Shown: positions 10,501 to 18,184 of the stretch, one piece after another
Position numbering within the stretch: position 1 is the first letter of the stretch
How the letters are laid out: the number at the start of each line of letters is the position of its first letter
Origin: Macrostomum hystrix
Taxonomy: Eukaryota; Platyhelminthes; Macrostomidae
Assembly: GCA_950097015.1 (NCBI GenBank)
Contig: CATNEN010000038.1
Coordinates: forward strand, 2,791,501 to 2,855,500
DNA length: 64,000 bases
Direction: 5' to 3'
The notes under the pieces: model-generated
The model's database searches: none
Seen by the model: the letters and a program-made list of their open reading frames with translations, nothing else
What the model was told of the DNA's origin: nothing
Position numbers and translations under genes: made by a program

Positions 10501-11322
10501 CTCCCAATCTTCAGGTAAATTCCCCCATCTACCTCCCAATCTTCAATATTCTGAAAATCCTAATTTTCAGCTGAATATCCCTCTTTCCTGTAAATCTTCA
10601 GGTGAGTCCACATTCCATATCCATCTAAGAATCGCCCACAATGTCACCTTGCAGCCCCGAAGCCGGCATTGAAAGGCCTAAATCGAAGCCGCCGCCTCCG
10701 CCGCCGATTTTTGAGCAGCACAAAGTGTTGCTCAAGGCGATGCCAATGGCCCAAGCGCCGCAGCAGCAGTTTGTTTTCGAATCTCCTCAGTCAACAACAG
10801 CTGACCAAGTAGCCAATGGGAAGTCTCTTAGCCGCCATGCTGAGTCAGGTGCGGAACCGACGGAATCTGCGAAAGTTGAGACAGTTGCCACTGCTTCTTC
10901 AGCTGCCTCTGCTGCCCCAGCTGACGGGTAAATGTTTTGTGGTTTTTATAATCACCTGAATATTAAAGGAGGCTTGTGGAGTCTGAAGATAAAGGGTTTG
11001 GATGGCGGAGTCTCTCCTGAAGATTTTAAGTTGGTTGTTGCAGTCTCACCTGAAGAATTTTCTAGCTGCGTGAGTAAAATATTTCTTCAGAAAAGCGGAC
11101 CTGAAGCGCCCAGGCGTTCCGCCGCCGCCGCCGCCGCCGCCGCCCGCCGAGCCGCAGCGGAGCCCGCCGAGCCAGCTGATGCCCACAGATGCCAAACCGG
11201 GCTCATTAACTGCGTCGCCGTCTATTAAACGTCGCGCCGCGCCGCAGCCGCCGCGGCCTCCGCCGCCGTCAACGGCAGCCGCAGCCGCCAAACTGACTGG
11301 AGGAGCTACCGATGTCTCCTAA
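4543..11322 (+). CDS. BAR-domain Rho GTPase-activating protein (SH3BP1/ARHGAP17/ARHGAP44 family)
   Basis: Exons: 4543-4574, 6106-6507, 7211-7616, 8367-8765, 9018-9111, 9301-9559, 10655-10927, 11091-11322. All phases agree and give 698 residues. The protein should bind curved membrane and stimulate GTP hydrolysis by Rac/Cdc42-type GTPases at the cell cortex. Residues about 20-255 are a helical BAR domain with Lys clusters (STKKKKDEE). A Gln run of 11 at about 150-160 interrupts it. Residues about 265-430 are the RhoGAP domain: GLFRTSG places the arginine finger at R284, followed by LKKYLKSLPTPL and MTPKNLGICIGPN. The C-terminus is rich in PPPPPP runs suited to SH3 partners, and no SH3 domain is present. 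The first exon (MSKQAFSFLNK) fits in phase and resembles the N-terminal helix of the family, but it is the least certain part. Introns 2, 3, 5 and 6 hold tandem repeats. Confidence 0.9.
4575..6105 (+). other. First intron of the RhoGAP gene
   Basis: AT-rich intron with donor AA|GTAAGA and acceptor TTTAG|AC. It contains a cluster of six degenerate ACTCTTATC-type motifs at 5166-5420. Nothing else was recognised. Confidence 0.5.
5166..5420 (+). repeat. Six spaced ACTCTTATCnAAGAG motifs
   Basis: Starts at 5166, 5208, 5255, 5315, 5357 and 5406, spaced 42-60 bp. Several copies are small inverted repeats (CTCTTATCCAAGAG). This is either an old minisatellite or a cluster of binding sites. Confidence 0.55.
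6737..7047 (+). repeat. 72-bp tandem repeat in RhoGAP intron 2
   Basis: Four to five copies with exact 72-bp period, each containing TTGCTAAAAATAGACCATG and CAGAGGGGTTGTATAAGG. The period is 24 codons, which explains the reverse-strand open frame. Confidence 0.95.
7740..8300 (+). repeat. Degenerate 40-bp tandem repeat in RhoGAP intron 3
   Basis: Roughly a dozen diverged copies of CCAGATCCCCATAGACCTTC plus CATTTCCCCATAAAA. Divergence is higher than in the other arrays, implying greater age. Confidence 0.85.
9168..9270 (+). repeat. Three copies of a 36-bp repeat in RhoGAP intron 5
   Basis: Each copy contains CTCACCAGTCTTTGTAGC; together they fill most of the short intron 9112-9300. Confidence 0.85.
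9590..10540 (+). repeat. 33/37-bp minisatellite with AG|GT core in RhoGAP intron 6
   Basis: About 28 monomers. Each contains CCCAATCTTCAGGTAAATCT or the GGTTAAT variant, then CCACCACTCACCT. Longer 37-bp monomers have an extra CTCA. Every monomer juxtaposes an acceptor-like CAATCTTCAG and a donor-like GTAAAT. The true acceptor of the intron (CCTTGCAG, ending 10654) lies outside the array. Confidence 0.97.
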
Positions 11323-11532
11323 CGATTGATTTCAACAATCCTGTTGTGTTTTCAAGCTTTTGCGATATTCAGATCACAATTATTCCGGTTTGTTACTGAC
11401 TTTCCTATTCAATAATCATCCGATTTTAAAATAATTTTTTATCAACTATTCCAGTACTTTCGAATTCAGCTTTGTTGCTAAACCTTCCTGTTTACAGACT
11501 AGCTTTACATATAAAAAGTATCTGGTAATTTG

Positions 11533-11790
11533 GCCGCTGTAGGATTATGGAGTAGATTGGTGTCTCCGCTGTAGGATCAGGGAGTAGATTGGTGTCTCCG
11601 CTGTAGGATCAGGGGGTAGATTGGTGTCTCCGCTGTAGGATCAGGGGGTAGATTGATGTCTCCGCTGTAGGATCAGGGGGTAGATTGATGTCTCCGCTGT
11701 AGGATCAGGGGGTAGATTGGTGTCTCCGCTGTAGGATCAGGGGGTAGATTGGTGTCTCCGCTGTAGGATCAGGGGGTAGATTGATGTTCA
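11533..11790 (+). repeat. 32-bp minisatellite downstream of the RhoGAP gene
   Basis: Eight copies, period 32, core CCGCTGTAGGATCAGGGGGT. It lies about 200 bp after the RhoGAP stop codon. Confidence 0.95.
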
Positions 11791-12828
11791 CTTAAGAAAA
11801 AGCAGTCAAACTCCATAGAACTATGATGAGTTTACCTGTCAGTTTACCTGTTATTCTATCGCAGGCCTTGTCGTCGTATTTACCTAATATTTTCTCATTG
11901 GTGCTGCCATGTAAATCAGCAGTTGGTTTAGTCTCTGTTAGTAGTTTTTTACATTTTCTGTGGCAGGTCCTGCACTCCGATATTTTCCCTTGAGCTTCTG
12001 CCAATACCTGCATTATTTTCGATAAATTTTGTGTACCAGCTTAATACAGCATAATCGTGCTTGTTCGTATTTAAGCCATTGTTTCTGTAATTGTATTTTA
12101 ACTATTTACTTTCGAATATATTTCACTAAATTTTATTAGCTGACATTATGGCAGATTATATTTTTTATCTAAAAGTAGTTCTATCTGGTTGCCTTGCCCT
12201 CTGTCTTCTCGCTCCGTCATTTCTTTTCGACTTGGTAGCCAAAGTTTTTTACAAATAAATAACATTAAAAATGAATGCGGATTATTTAACTTGATTTTTT
12301 CTATATGCAAAACGAGAGCAACTTTTTCAACTATGTTCTTTCTCTACTTGTTTACTTTTTTCCTTATACTACTACTACTGACGGCTGCATCAGTAGTGTC
12401 TAGAAAACTGAGAGAGACAGACTGAATTGTCAAGCTGGCCTGCAGGTAGCTTATGGAGAGTAGCGAAGTCAAGTGAAGTGTGAGAGGGCGTTGTGCCCTG
12501 GACTATATATTTCAACATGGTTAAGTTGGACAGACTGGAGGAGGTTGGCGGTACGATAACAAGAGCGCGCGACTGAGGGTAGGAGAGGAGGCTAGAACGT
12601 GAGCGGCGGACCAATCAGAAAGGAGGAAAGAAAGAAAGGATAGAGAATGAGAGATCAGCCGCAGAGATAACGAGAGAGAAAGAACTAGATTGAACTGGAC
12701 GATGTAAACAAGAAAAGTGCAGAGAACGAAAGAGTGAATAGAGGACAGAAGGCAGAGACAAAGTCGCGACAAAGTAATATCTTTAGGCTAGGTTTTATTA
12801 TCATATGTTGATAAACAGGTGTGTGTCC
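11791..12828. other. Intergenic stretch, origin unknown
   Basis: 12020-12390 is AT-rich. 12400-12790 changes to purine-rich, GC-balanced sequence with ACTATATATTTC at about 12500 and many GAGAGA/GAAAGAAAG tracts. It could be the edge of a transposable element, but no terminal repeats or coding domain were recognised. Confidence 0.35.
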
Positions 12829-13615
12829 TTAGCAATAAGGATTTCGGATCTAGCAATAAGGATTTCGGATCTAGCAATGTGGATTTCGGATCTAGCAATG
12901 TGGATTTCGGATCTAAAAATGTGGATTTTGATCTAGCAATGAGGATTTCGGATCTATCAATGAGGATATTAGATCCATCAATGAGGATTTCGGATCTAGA
13001 AATGTGGATTTTAGATCAAGCAATGAGGATTTTGGATCTATCAATGAGGATTTTAGATCTATCAATGAGGATTTTAGATCCATCAATGAGGATTTTGGAT
13101 CTAGAAATGTGGATTTTAGATCAAGCAATGAGGATTTTTTATCTAGCAATGAGGATTTCGGATCTATCAATGAGGATTTCGGATCTAGAAATGTGGATTT
13201 TAGATCAAGCAATGAGGATTTTGGATCTATCAATGAGGATTTTAGATCTATCAATGAGGATTTTAGATCCATCAATGAGGATTTTGGATCTAGAAATGTG
13301 GATTTTAGATCAAGCAATGAGGATTTTTTATCTAGCAATGAGGATTTCGGATCTATCAATGAGGATATTAGATCCATCAATGAGGATTTCGGATCTAGAA
13401 ATGTGGATTTTAGATCAAGCAATGAGGATTTTTTATCTATCAATGAGGATTTTAGATCTATCAATGAGGATTTCGGATCTATCAATGAGGATTTCAGATC
13501 TATCAATGTGGATTTTGGATCTAGCAATTAGGATTTTAAATCAATCAATAAGGATTTCAGATTTGGCTTTGGGGGATTTCTAATCTAGTAATGTTGATTC
13601 GAGTCTAGCAATGGT
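12829..13615 (+). repeat. 21-bp minisatellite with 189-bp higher-order unit
   Basis: About 36 monomers of ATCTATCAATGAGGATTTNG type. The block starting GATCAAGCAATGAGG at 13014 recurs at 13203, a nine-monomer (189-bp) higher-order period. The 21-bp length keeps frames open on both strands (204-254 codons), which are artefacts. Confidence 0.97.
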
Positions 13616-13792
13616 AAATTTTTGGAGCTAATATCGATATTTAGCGACTGTCACTCATGGTGAAAATCCGATGCGCGCTTTTCGAAGGCCGAAGAAGCAT
13701 TTTTAAACCACACTGGAAAACATTGCCACGCAATAAAATATCCTTTTGGGTCGAGTATCCGTCCGGCATGGCATCAGCTGACTCCAGCCCGA

Positions 13793-14670
13793 TCACTGGC
13801 AGCTGCTGTCCCTACGGCCGCTGGGCACCACAATGACTGGCGTCTGGGAGTGGTGCAGCACGAAGTCTGACACCGAACCCAGCACCGTGCGCCGCAGGGC
13901 GCCGCGTCCGCGACTTCCAAGAATCACCGCGGCCGCCTTTAGCCCGTCAGCCAGCTGGCAGAGGGTCGCCCCGGTCTCTCCGGACACTCGCTGGTGAAAC
14001 TGAACGGCTGGCGGACCGCCGGACAGCTTTCGACCGCTCTCCGTCAGCAGTTCGTCCAGCGTGCGACGGGTTCGGGCCTCCAGCTCCGCGGCCAACTGCA
14101 GCCGGCGCTGCCAGGCGTCCTCGAAGCGACCTCCGGCTGCGTCGGCGGAGTAGGCACCGCTTAACTCCGATGCCGACCTCATCGACGGCGGGTCCACGAC
14201 ACTGAGCAGGTGGACGCAGTCGTCGGGTCGAGCCAGGCGCCCGGCATAGAAAGCCATTGCCTGCCCGATGATGGAGCCAGAAGGCGTGTGAGTTGAAATT
14301 TCAAAAGTATGGATGCATCTTTGCTACACTACTGATAAGTAGAAAGAATAGGAAATGTGCTCCACTGAATGAAAATCACTCCAGTTGTTTGATGTCCCAT
14401 ACAATGGGACAGATAAGGACTGCAAGTAGATACTTGTAGATGCTCAGGAGTCATCGGAATGGGCAGAACTGCCTCCTCGCTGGCTGAGGAACGAATGATA
14501 TGCCAGTCCCCGAGCCTTCCAGCAAATGTTATTATTGTTATTTACCAAAAAATCAAGCTACAGCTCACCTGAATACAATGCTGACTGTCATCAACACAAA
14601 TAGCTATTACACGGCTTGCGCTATTTGTTTTCTGCTGCTGTTCCTGCTGCTGCTGCTGGTTTTCAGCCAT
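13793..14670 (-). CDS. Universal stress protein (UspA domain)
   Basis: Two exons on the minus strand, 14670-14569 and 14260-13793, joined in phase 0 to give 189 residues. Exon 1 encodes MAENQQQQQEQQQ and then the first beta strand RVIAICVDDS, which carries the Asp of the nucleotide pocket. Exon 2 supplies DCVHLLSVVDP and the hallmark G2xG9xGS loop as GSRGRGALRRTVLGS, then TPVIVVP. This is the ATP-binding type of cytosolic Usp fold. Animal members occur in cnidarians, flatworms and molluscs but not vertebrates; their roles are poorly defined beyond stress tolerance. The intron 14261-14568 holds a SINE fragment. The exon-1 donor CAG|GTGAGC is strong. Start chosen as the only ATG before the Usp fold in frame. 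Confidence 0.88.
14437..14545 (+). mobile_element. SINE family A, 5'-truncated copy in the Usp intron
   Basis: It matches the 3' part of the element at 16618: GCTCAGGAGTC, ATGGGCAGAACTGCCTCCTC and GCTGGCTG, ending in a TTATTATTGTTATT tail. It is inserted opposite to the Usp transcript. Confidence 0.8.
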
Positions 14671-14793
14671 TTTTTGGTCTTCAGTTTTTAGACCAGTTTT
14701 TTATCAGCTAATTATAAGCACAGGAAGTCGCATGCTGCCTAAAATGTTTTGTCGCTTGGTTGCAGCGTGTCAAACAGCAGACTTCAGTTTTTG

Positions 14794-14808
14794 CCAATGG
14801 GCCAATCA
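14794..14808 (-). promoter_or_regulatory. Paired CCAAT boxes upstream of the Usp start
   Basis: CCAATGGGCCAAT at about 130 bp upstream of the Usp ATG (14670), in inverted orientation relative to the gene. CCAAT boxes bind NF-Y in animals in either orientation. Functional assignment is inference. Confidence 0.35.
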
Positions 14809-14852
14809 GCAGGTGCTTAGCGTTTTAATTAATAGTTGCACTTTCCAATCAT

Positions 14853-15056
14853 TTCTCCCCTCTCCATTCCTCTCCTCTCCTTCCTTTCTCCCCTCTCCCT
14901 TCCTCTCCTCTCCTTCCTTTCTCCCATCTCCCTTCCTCTCCTCTCCTTCCTTTCTCCCATCTCCCTTCCTCTCCTCTCCTTCCTTTCTCCCCTCTCCCTT
15001 CCTCTCCTCTCCTTCCTTTCTCCCCTCTCCCTTCCTCTCCTTTCCTTCATCTCTGC
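14853..15056 (+). repeat. 33-bp pure-pyrimidine minisatellite
   Basis: About six copies of TCCTTTCTCCCCTCTCCCTT plus CCTCTCCTC. Apart from a rare A, one strand is all C/T, so it could form triplex DNA. It lies between the Usp gene and the small secreted-peptide gene. Confidence 0.95.
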
Positions 15057-15433
15057 CTCACAATGTCTCTCGTCATGTCCCTTCTAACCTTCCTTCGCAA
15101 CCTTCGCAATGCCTCCCATGATTGATCTATTTTCATTAGCTGTTGTTTGATGGGCTTAGCTAACAGTTTGCTGTCTATTTCTAACAGGCCGGAGCTTCCA
15201 AGCTGCAGGGCCGTCACACCTGGTTGCCCACTAATTTGGCAGGTAGTTATTTAGCATGCTAATTCAAGGACTGCAATTTCATTCGCTTTCTGAATAGGAA
15301 AAAATGCCAAAAACAAACGGGCAAGAACAATAATGGCGCCAGTCAGTGCTAGTGTATTTCTGTATATATCGCTCGTATAAACAGCATGCAGCTGTGGCCC
15401 ATGCAACTAGTCATTATTGCTGCTGTTCATCGC
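15057..15433. other. Short intergenic stretch
   Basis: It separates the pyrimidine array from the candidate peptide gene. No repeat or coding signal was recognised. Confidence 0.4.
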
Positions 15434-16022
15434 TCAGCGGATCTCCAAATTCTCCAGCGGGGTGCCCCAGATCCGCACGGGCCACCAGCGCTTGGATCTG
15501 CGGAGGGAGGCATTTTTTATTTGCTCAAATATTTGAGCACGCTTGTTCGATTTGGTCGCCATCGACGCCACCGGTTTTTGCTATCCTGAGATCCAATCCA
15601 AGATGCAACATTATCGGGTCTGCTGCTCGTATTTTAAAGCATCATAAAAACAGAAATAAATATATCCAAACTATTGCTCACTCTGTCCATGGACTGAGTA
15701 GCTGTACACAGCAGTCTTTGGAAGCGCCGCATAGACTAGACTATCATAGGATTTAGAGCTAATTTGAGAGTGTTTGAGCTCACCTTAAACGACGAAGCCG
15801 ATTGAGCCGAACCAGAGCTTCGGGCTGTTCAACAAAGGAGCCGCCTCCAGGCTGCCATCTCCGAGCGGCCGAATCAGCGGCCTCGGCGAGTGCCTCCTCG
15901 ACTGCGGCGGCAAGTGCATCTGAATTGCCGCTCAAGTTCTCGGCTGTCAGCCTGCCTTCCGCCAGTTCGCCAGACCAGCAGGCCAGGTGCAGCAGCAGCA
16001 GCAGCAGCTGGGTGGTAGGCAT
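15434..16022 (-). CDS. Candidate small secreted peptide precursor
   Basis: Two minus-strand exons: 16022-15784 (donor TTAAG|GTGAGC) and 15497-15434 (acceptor CTCCGCAG), phase 2, giving 100 residues. The N-terminus [18 protein letters not shown] looks like a signal peptide. An acidic Ala/Glu-rich spacer follows. Basic sites come next: AARR, then NRLRRLRSKR directly before a C-terminal WWPVRIWGTPLENLEIR. Signal peptide, spacer and a convertase-like KR before a short terminal peptide is the layout of a prohormone. There is no cysteine after the signal. No C-terminal glycine for amidation is present, and I do not recognise the peptide. The Leu run comes from a CAG/CTG repeat, so chance openness is possible. 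Both splice sites are good and codons are GC-rich as in the neighbours. Existence is moderately supported; function is inference. Confidence 0.42.
15680..15735 (+). mobile_element. SINE family B 3' fragment
   Basis: CTGTCCATGGACTGAGTAGC and the downstream GCGCCGCA correspond to CTGTCCACGGACTGAACAAC and GCGCCGCA in the copy at 23097. It lies in the intron of the candidate peptide gene. Confidence 0.5.
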
Positions 16023-16300
16023 CTTGCAGAGAGAAGAAAAATGCTTCTACTGGGAAGAAAAGCACGGACTATTTACAGGAATCTCATAGTCCAATCATAG
16101 CTGAGGCTTGGCTGCTGAGCAATCTCACCAGGCATCAAGGCCGCTGCTTTCCTCCTCCAATTGGATTCCGCAGCATTCGTGGGAATGGAAATAATCCACA
16201 CTAGATCCCGTCTGCTGACACGAAAAAGAGAACGCGGTGAAAAGAGAACTGTGATGAACTGTGTTGGATGAGATATTTGAGGAAGACTTTACGAAAGACT

Positions 16301-16617
16301 TGGAGCTACCTGTTAGACAGTTGAGCTACCTGTTAGACAGTTGAGCTACCTGTTAGACAGTTGAGCTACCTGTTTGACAGTTGAGCTACCTGTTAGACAG
16401 TTGAGCTACCTGTTTGACAGTTGAGCTACCTGTTAGATAGTTGAGCCACCTGTTTGATAGTTGAGCTACCTGTTAGACAGTTGAGCCACCTGTTAGACAG
16501 TTGAGCTACCTGTTAGACAGTTGAGCTACCTGTTTGACAGTTGAGCTACCTGTTAGACAGTTGAGCTACCTATTAGACAGTAGAGTTACCTGTTAGACAT
16601 TTGAGCTACCTGTTAGA
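16301..16617 (+). repeat. 20-bp minisatellite, left of the SINE
   Basis: About 16 copies of GAGCTACCTGTTAGACAGTT with few variants. The last copy runs straight into the head of the SINE. Confidence 0.97.
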
Positions 16618-16982
16618 CAGTTGAGCGTTTGCCTCTCGCACCACGAACCCTAAGTTCGATTCTACGGCGAGGCCACATTTATTTTGGGGCGCAGCCGCGG
16701 ACAGAAGGCTTTGGGGCTTGTCGTGTAATTTACGCCCTTGAGGGCCAACCTCCAAGGCACAGTGAAATGTACGCTGCCTGACGATGAGAAAGTCTGGGCA
16801 GATGTGCACACCTGTGTGAGCGTGGGCCTGCGTACAGTATCTGTGTGCGTGTGTGCTCAGGAGTCAGCGAAATGGGCAGAATTGCCTCCTCGCTGGCTGT
16901 GGGTCTAGTGTCACTAAATGATGTGCCATTGCCCGCAGCCCTCCTGCAATTATTATTATTATTATTATTATTACTATTATTA
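16618..16982 (+). mobile_element. tRNA-derived SINE, family A, full-length copy
   Basis: The head CAGTTGAGCGTTTGCCTCTC with B-box-like AAGTTCGATTCTAC resembles a tRNA. A body of about 250 bp contains GGGCAGATGTGCACACC and GGGCAGAATTGCCTCCTCGC. The tail is an (ATT)n microsatellite at 16951-16981. CCTGTTAGACAGTTGAG precedes the body and CCTGTTAAACAGTTGAG follows the tail, which could be a target duplication or just array monomers. Related copies lie at 14437 and 37625, all on the plus strand. Confidence 0.85.
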
Positions 16983-17240
16983 CCTGTTAAACAGTTGAGC
17001 TACCTGTTAGTCAGTCAAGCTACCTGTTAGTCAGTCAAACTACCTGTTAGTCAGTCAAGCTACCTGTTAGTCAGTCAAACTACCTGTTAGTCAGTCAAAC
17101 TACCTGTTAGTCAGTCAAACTACCTGTTAGTCAGTCAAACTACCTGTTAGTCAGTCAAGCTACCTGTTAGTCAGTCAAGCTACCTGTTAGTCAGTCAAAC
17201 TACCTGTTAGTCAGTCAAGCTACCTGTTACTCAGTCAAAC
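16983..17240 (+). repeat. 20-bp minisatellite, right of the SINE
   Basis: About 12 copies of GCTACCTGTTAGTCAGTCAA, a close relative of the monomer at 16301 (TAGACAGTTGA replaced by TAGTCAGTCAA). Confidence 0.97.
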
Positions 17241-17615
17241 AGACAATCTCTTAGACAGTTTAATGCTGCAACGTGCATTCAGTTCTATAGACTTTTATTT
17301 CTTATTTTGAAAAAGAAAACAAGTACATTTTTTGAGGCTCACAAAACACATCTTTGGATTACTGAGCTGGGATGAAAAAATGTGCAATTCGACTTAAAAC
17401 TCACGAAAACTTTTTTCGTGGCGCAAATCAATTCACATGTATTGTAAATACTCAGTTATGTAATGCAACTGAATGAGAAAAATAAACATCGAAAATGACC
17501 TGGAAAATTTAGATCATTAACTGTGAACACGGAGCTGTAAGATTCCAGGGATGCAACGATAGGGCAGACAATGACAGACTGAGCTAACACCAGTGTTGGA
17601 CTAAACTTCTGAGCC
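17241..17615. other. AT-rich spacer without recognised feature
   Basis: Separates two arrays downstream of the threonine dehydratase gene. TTTATT at about 17286 is a minus-strand AATAAA, but it is far from the stop codon at 18185. Confidence 0.35.
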
Positions 17616-18010
17616 ATACGTAGTCGAATACCCTGTCTAGCAGGTTGAACACCCTGTCTAAGGGGTTGAACACCCTGTCTAGCAGGTTGAACACCCTGTC
17701 TAACGGGTTGAACACCCTGTCTAACGGGTTGAACACCCTGTCTAACGGGTTGAACACCCTGTCTAGCAGGTTGAACACCCTGTCTAACGGGTTGAACACC
17801 CTGTCTAACGGGTTGAACACCCTGTCTAACGGGTTGAACACCCTGTCTAACGGGTTGAACACCCTGTCTAACGGGTTGAACACCATGTCTAACGGGTTGA
17901 ACACCCTGTCTAACGGGTTGAACACCCTGTCTAACGGGTTGAACACTCTTTTAAACGGTTTGAACACCCTGTCTAACGGGTTGAACACTCTTTTTTTAAC
18001 GGTTTGAACA
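17616..18010 (+). repeat. 21-bp minisatellite
   Basis: About 18 copies of GTTGAACACCCTGTCTAACG (+G). It lies 175 bp downstream of the dehydratase stop codon and produces open frames on both strands. Confidence 0.97.
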
Positions 18011-18184
18011 CGAACATCGGACTAACTTGGTGTTGTTAGCTTTCACTGCCAAGTCGCTGCATGCCAAAGTACGAGTAAATACAAAATAATGATGCACGTT
18101 TGATGATCAAATCGAGAAAGCTAGTGCTAGCCGTGTTAGCCGTTGTTGTTTGCTAGTCAAGCTAGGAGATTAGCGATCGGTCAG

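Noticed and set aside
9590-10540. CRISPR-like regular repeats
   Set aside because: Repeat units are contiguous, with no unique spacers and no cas genes; the host is an animal. The same applies to all other arrays here.
10932-11228. Alternative C-terminal frame with an Ala run in the last RhoGAP exon
   Set aside because: The acceptor at 11090 gives a proline-rich frame in phase that matches the family's tail; the Ala frame would need a weaker acceptor.
12819-13583. Open frames on both strands, 175-254 codons
   Set aside because: 21-bp array; simultaneous openness in several frames is explained by period alone.
16100-16200. Possible upstream exon of the Usp gene (minus strand)
   Set aside because: The splice phase does not fit 14260, whereas 14670-14569 fits in phase and supplies the expected first beta strand.
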